From: CAZPAN01 sp964428485 | Lineage (GTDB): Bacteria > Actinomycetota > Coriobacteriia > Coriobacteriales > CADBOM01 | Reading direction: 5' to 3' | NCBI GenBank assembly: GCA_964428485.1 | Contig: CAYRYP010000073.1 | Coordinates: 1-5,977, forward strand | DNA: 5,977 bases | Part shown: positions 5,615 through 5,977 of the stretch, in pieces | Position numbering within the stretch: the first letter of the stretch is position 1 | Layout of the letters: every line of letters starts with the position of its first letter | Made by a program: the position numbers and the translations under genes | Notes under the pieces: model-generated | Told to the model about the DNA's origin: nothing | Seen by the model: the letters and a program-made list of their open reading frames with translations, nothing else | Database searches by the model: none

Positions 5615-5620
5615 ATAATA
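5614..5620. promoter_or_regulatory. Symmetric -10 box TATAATA between moeA and tRNA-Asn
   Basis: The plus strand reads TATAAT (5614-5619), a perfect -10 for tRNA-Asn with a start near 5626 and a leader of about 44 nt. The minus strand of the same bases reads TATTAT (5620-5615), suitable for moeA with a leader of about 85-90 nt. No good -35 is visible in either direction. Confidence 0.55.
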
Positions 5621-5669
5621 CTTAACTCGTGAGCAACGTTAAACATTGCCACCTTCCATCCGGGAGCAT

Positions 5670-5745
5670 TCCTCGGTAGCTCAATTGGCAGAGCAATCGG
5701 CTGTTAACCGATGGGTTGTAGGTTCGAGTCCTACCCGAGGAGCCA
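5670..5745 (+). tRNA. tRNA-Asn (anticodon GTT)
   Basis: A complete 76-nt cloverleaf. The acceptor TCCTCGG pairs with CCGAGGA; the D stem is GCTC/GAGC with loop AATTGGCA; the anticodon stem ATCGG/CCGAT carries loop CTGTTAA (anticodon GTT); the variable loop is GGGTT; the T stem GTAGG/CCTAC carries loop TTCGAGT. Discriminator G is followed by an encoded CCA (5743-5745). It is transcribed alone, with its promoter box at 5614 and terminator at 5758. Confidence 0.97.
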
Positions 5746-5757
5746 AACGACAGAGTT

Positions 5758-5789
5758 GCGGGTCATGCTTGTGCATGAGCCCGCTTTTT
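5758..5789 (+). terminator. Rho-independent terminator of tRNA-Asn
   Basis: GCGGGTCATGC (5758-5768) pairs with GCATGAGCCCGC (5773-5784), an 11-bp stem with one bulged G and a TTGT loop. It is followed directly by five T (5785-5789) and then CTTCT. It lies 12 bases after the tRNA CCA end. Confidence 0.93.
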
Positions 5790-5839
5790 CTTCTCACAAC
5801 CGCCCTCACTCCCTTGCTACTTCACGTGCACAAGAACAC

Positions 5840-5867
5840 GACCCCGCACAAACCGAATCGCGGGGCC
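5840..5867 (-). terminator. Possible weak terminator of the gene entering from the right
   Basis: In minus-strand RNA GGCCCCGC (5867-5860) pairs with GCGGGGTC (5847-5840), eight pairs including one G-U, around a 12-nt loop. It lies 35 bases after the stop at 5903. The following GTGTTCTTGTG is only moderately T-rich, so termination strength is uncertain. Confidence 0.4.
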
Positions 5868-5902
5868 ATGAGCACATGATTGAGGTTCCGCAAGATCAGC
5901 GG

Positions 5903-5977
5903 CTAGCACATCTTCGTTATGGTCTGGTTGCCGAACACCCACCACAAGCAGTTTCTGACCATCGCCTGCGCACCCGT
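5903..5977 (-). CDS. C-terminal tail of an unidentified protein; 5' part outside window
   Basis: A minus-strand frame is open from the window edge for 24 codons to a TAG at 5905-5903 and ends CLWWVFGNQTITKMC. About 21 of its 24 codons end in G or C, as expected for a real gene in this GC-rich genome. The competing frames over the same bases, including a plus-strand frame from ATG 5876, have third positions closer to half G+C. A hairpin downstream on the same strand fits a gene end. I do not recognise the family from so short a tail. Confidence 0.5.
   Translation of the reverse strand, partial: TGAQAMVRNCLWWVFGNQTITKMC

Noticed and set aside
5646..5879. Plus-strand 77-codon open frame
   Set aside because: It reads straight through tRNA-Asn and its terminator, so it is not a gene.
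5876..5977. Plus-strand frame from ATG 5876, open to the window edge
   Set aside because: It has no ribosome-binding site and low G+C at third positions, unlike the genes here. The opposite strand shows a better coding signal.
1..5977. CRISPR array, insertion sequence or phage genes
   Set aside because: I found no regularly spaced direct repeats, no transposase or integrase motifs, and no phage structural genes.

Overview
The window looks like chromosomal backbone of an anaerobic, fairly high-GC bacterium. Coding third positions are GC-rich, initiation sites carry clear Shine-Dalgarno sequences, both tRNA genes encode CCA, and a HydF maturase implies an [FeFe]-hydrogenase and so hydrogen metabolism. 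A class such as Coriobacteriia would fit, but that is an impression from protein style, not a proof. Two runs of exactly 100 N (1249-1348 and 4379-4478) are placeholder scaffold gaps, so three sequence blocks are joined with unknown true distances.

Block 1 (1-1248) holds two divergent genes. On the minus strand, cut by the window edge, is a hypoxanthine/deoxyinosine-DNA glycosylase. On the plus strand, running into the gap, is a DUF2064/TIGR04282-type GT-A (CofC/MobA-like) nucleotidyl/glycosyl transferase. A symmetric TATAATA lies between them.

Block 2 (1349-4378) opens with a minus-strand CAT-anticodon tRNA (Ile2 or elongator Met) with its own TATAAT box. A 443-base non-coding stretch with three long-loop inverted repeats follows. 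Next come minus-strand galE (UDP-glucose 4-epimerase, complete, 330 aa), a 225-base divergent spacer with two hairpins in the galE leader, and plus-strand hydF, whose last few codons are lost in gap 2.

Block 3 (4479-5977) contains minus-strand moeA-like (molybdopterin molybdotransferase, C-terminus lost in gap 2). A divergent spacer with another TATAATA and an operator-like inverted repeat leads to tRNA-Asn(GTT) and a strong intrinsic terminator. At the right edge is the C-terminal tail of an unidentified minus-strand gene.

The genes do not form one pathway. They are mostly single-gene units arranged divergently or convergently: base-excision repair, nucleotide-sugar metabolism, hydrogenase maturation, molybdenum-cofactor synthesis and translation. 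I see no CRISPR array, insertion sequence, phage gene or convincing new multi-gene system. The most interesting unexplained material is regulatory and structural: symmetric promoters at two divergent junctions, the inverted-repeat cluster between the CAT tRNA and galE, and the hairpins in the galE and moeA leaders.
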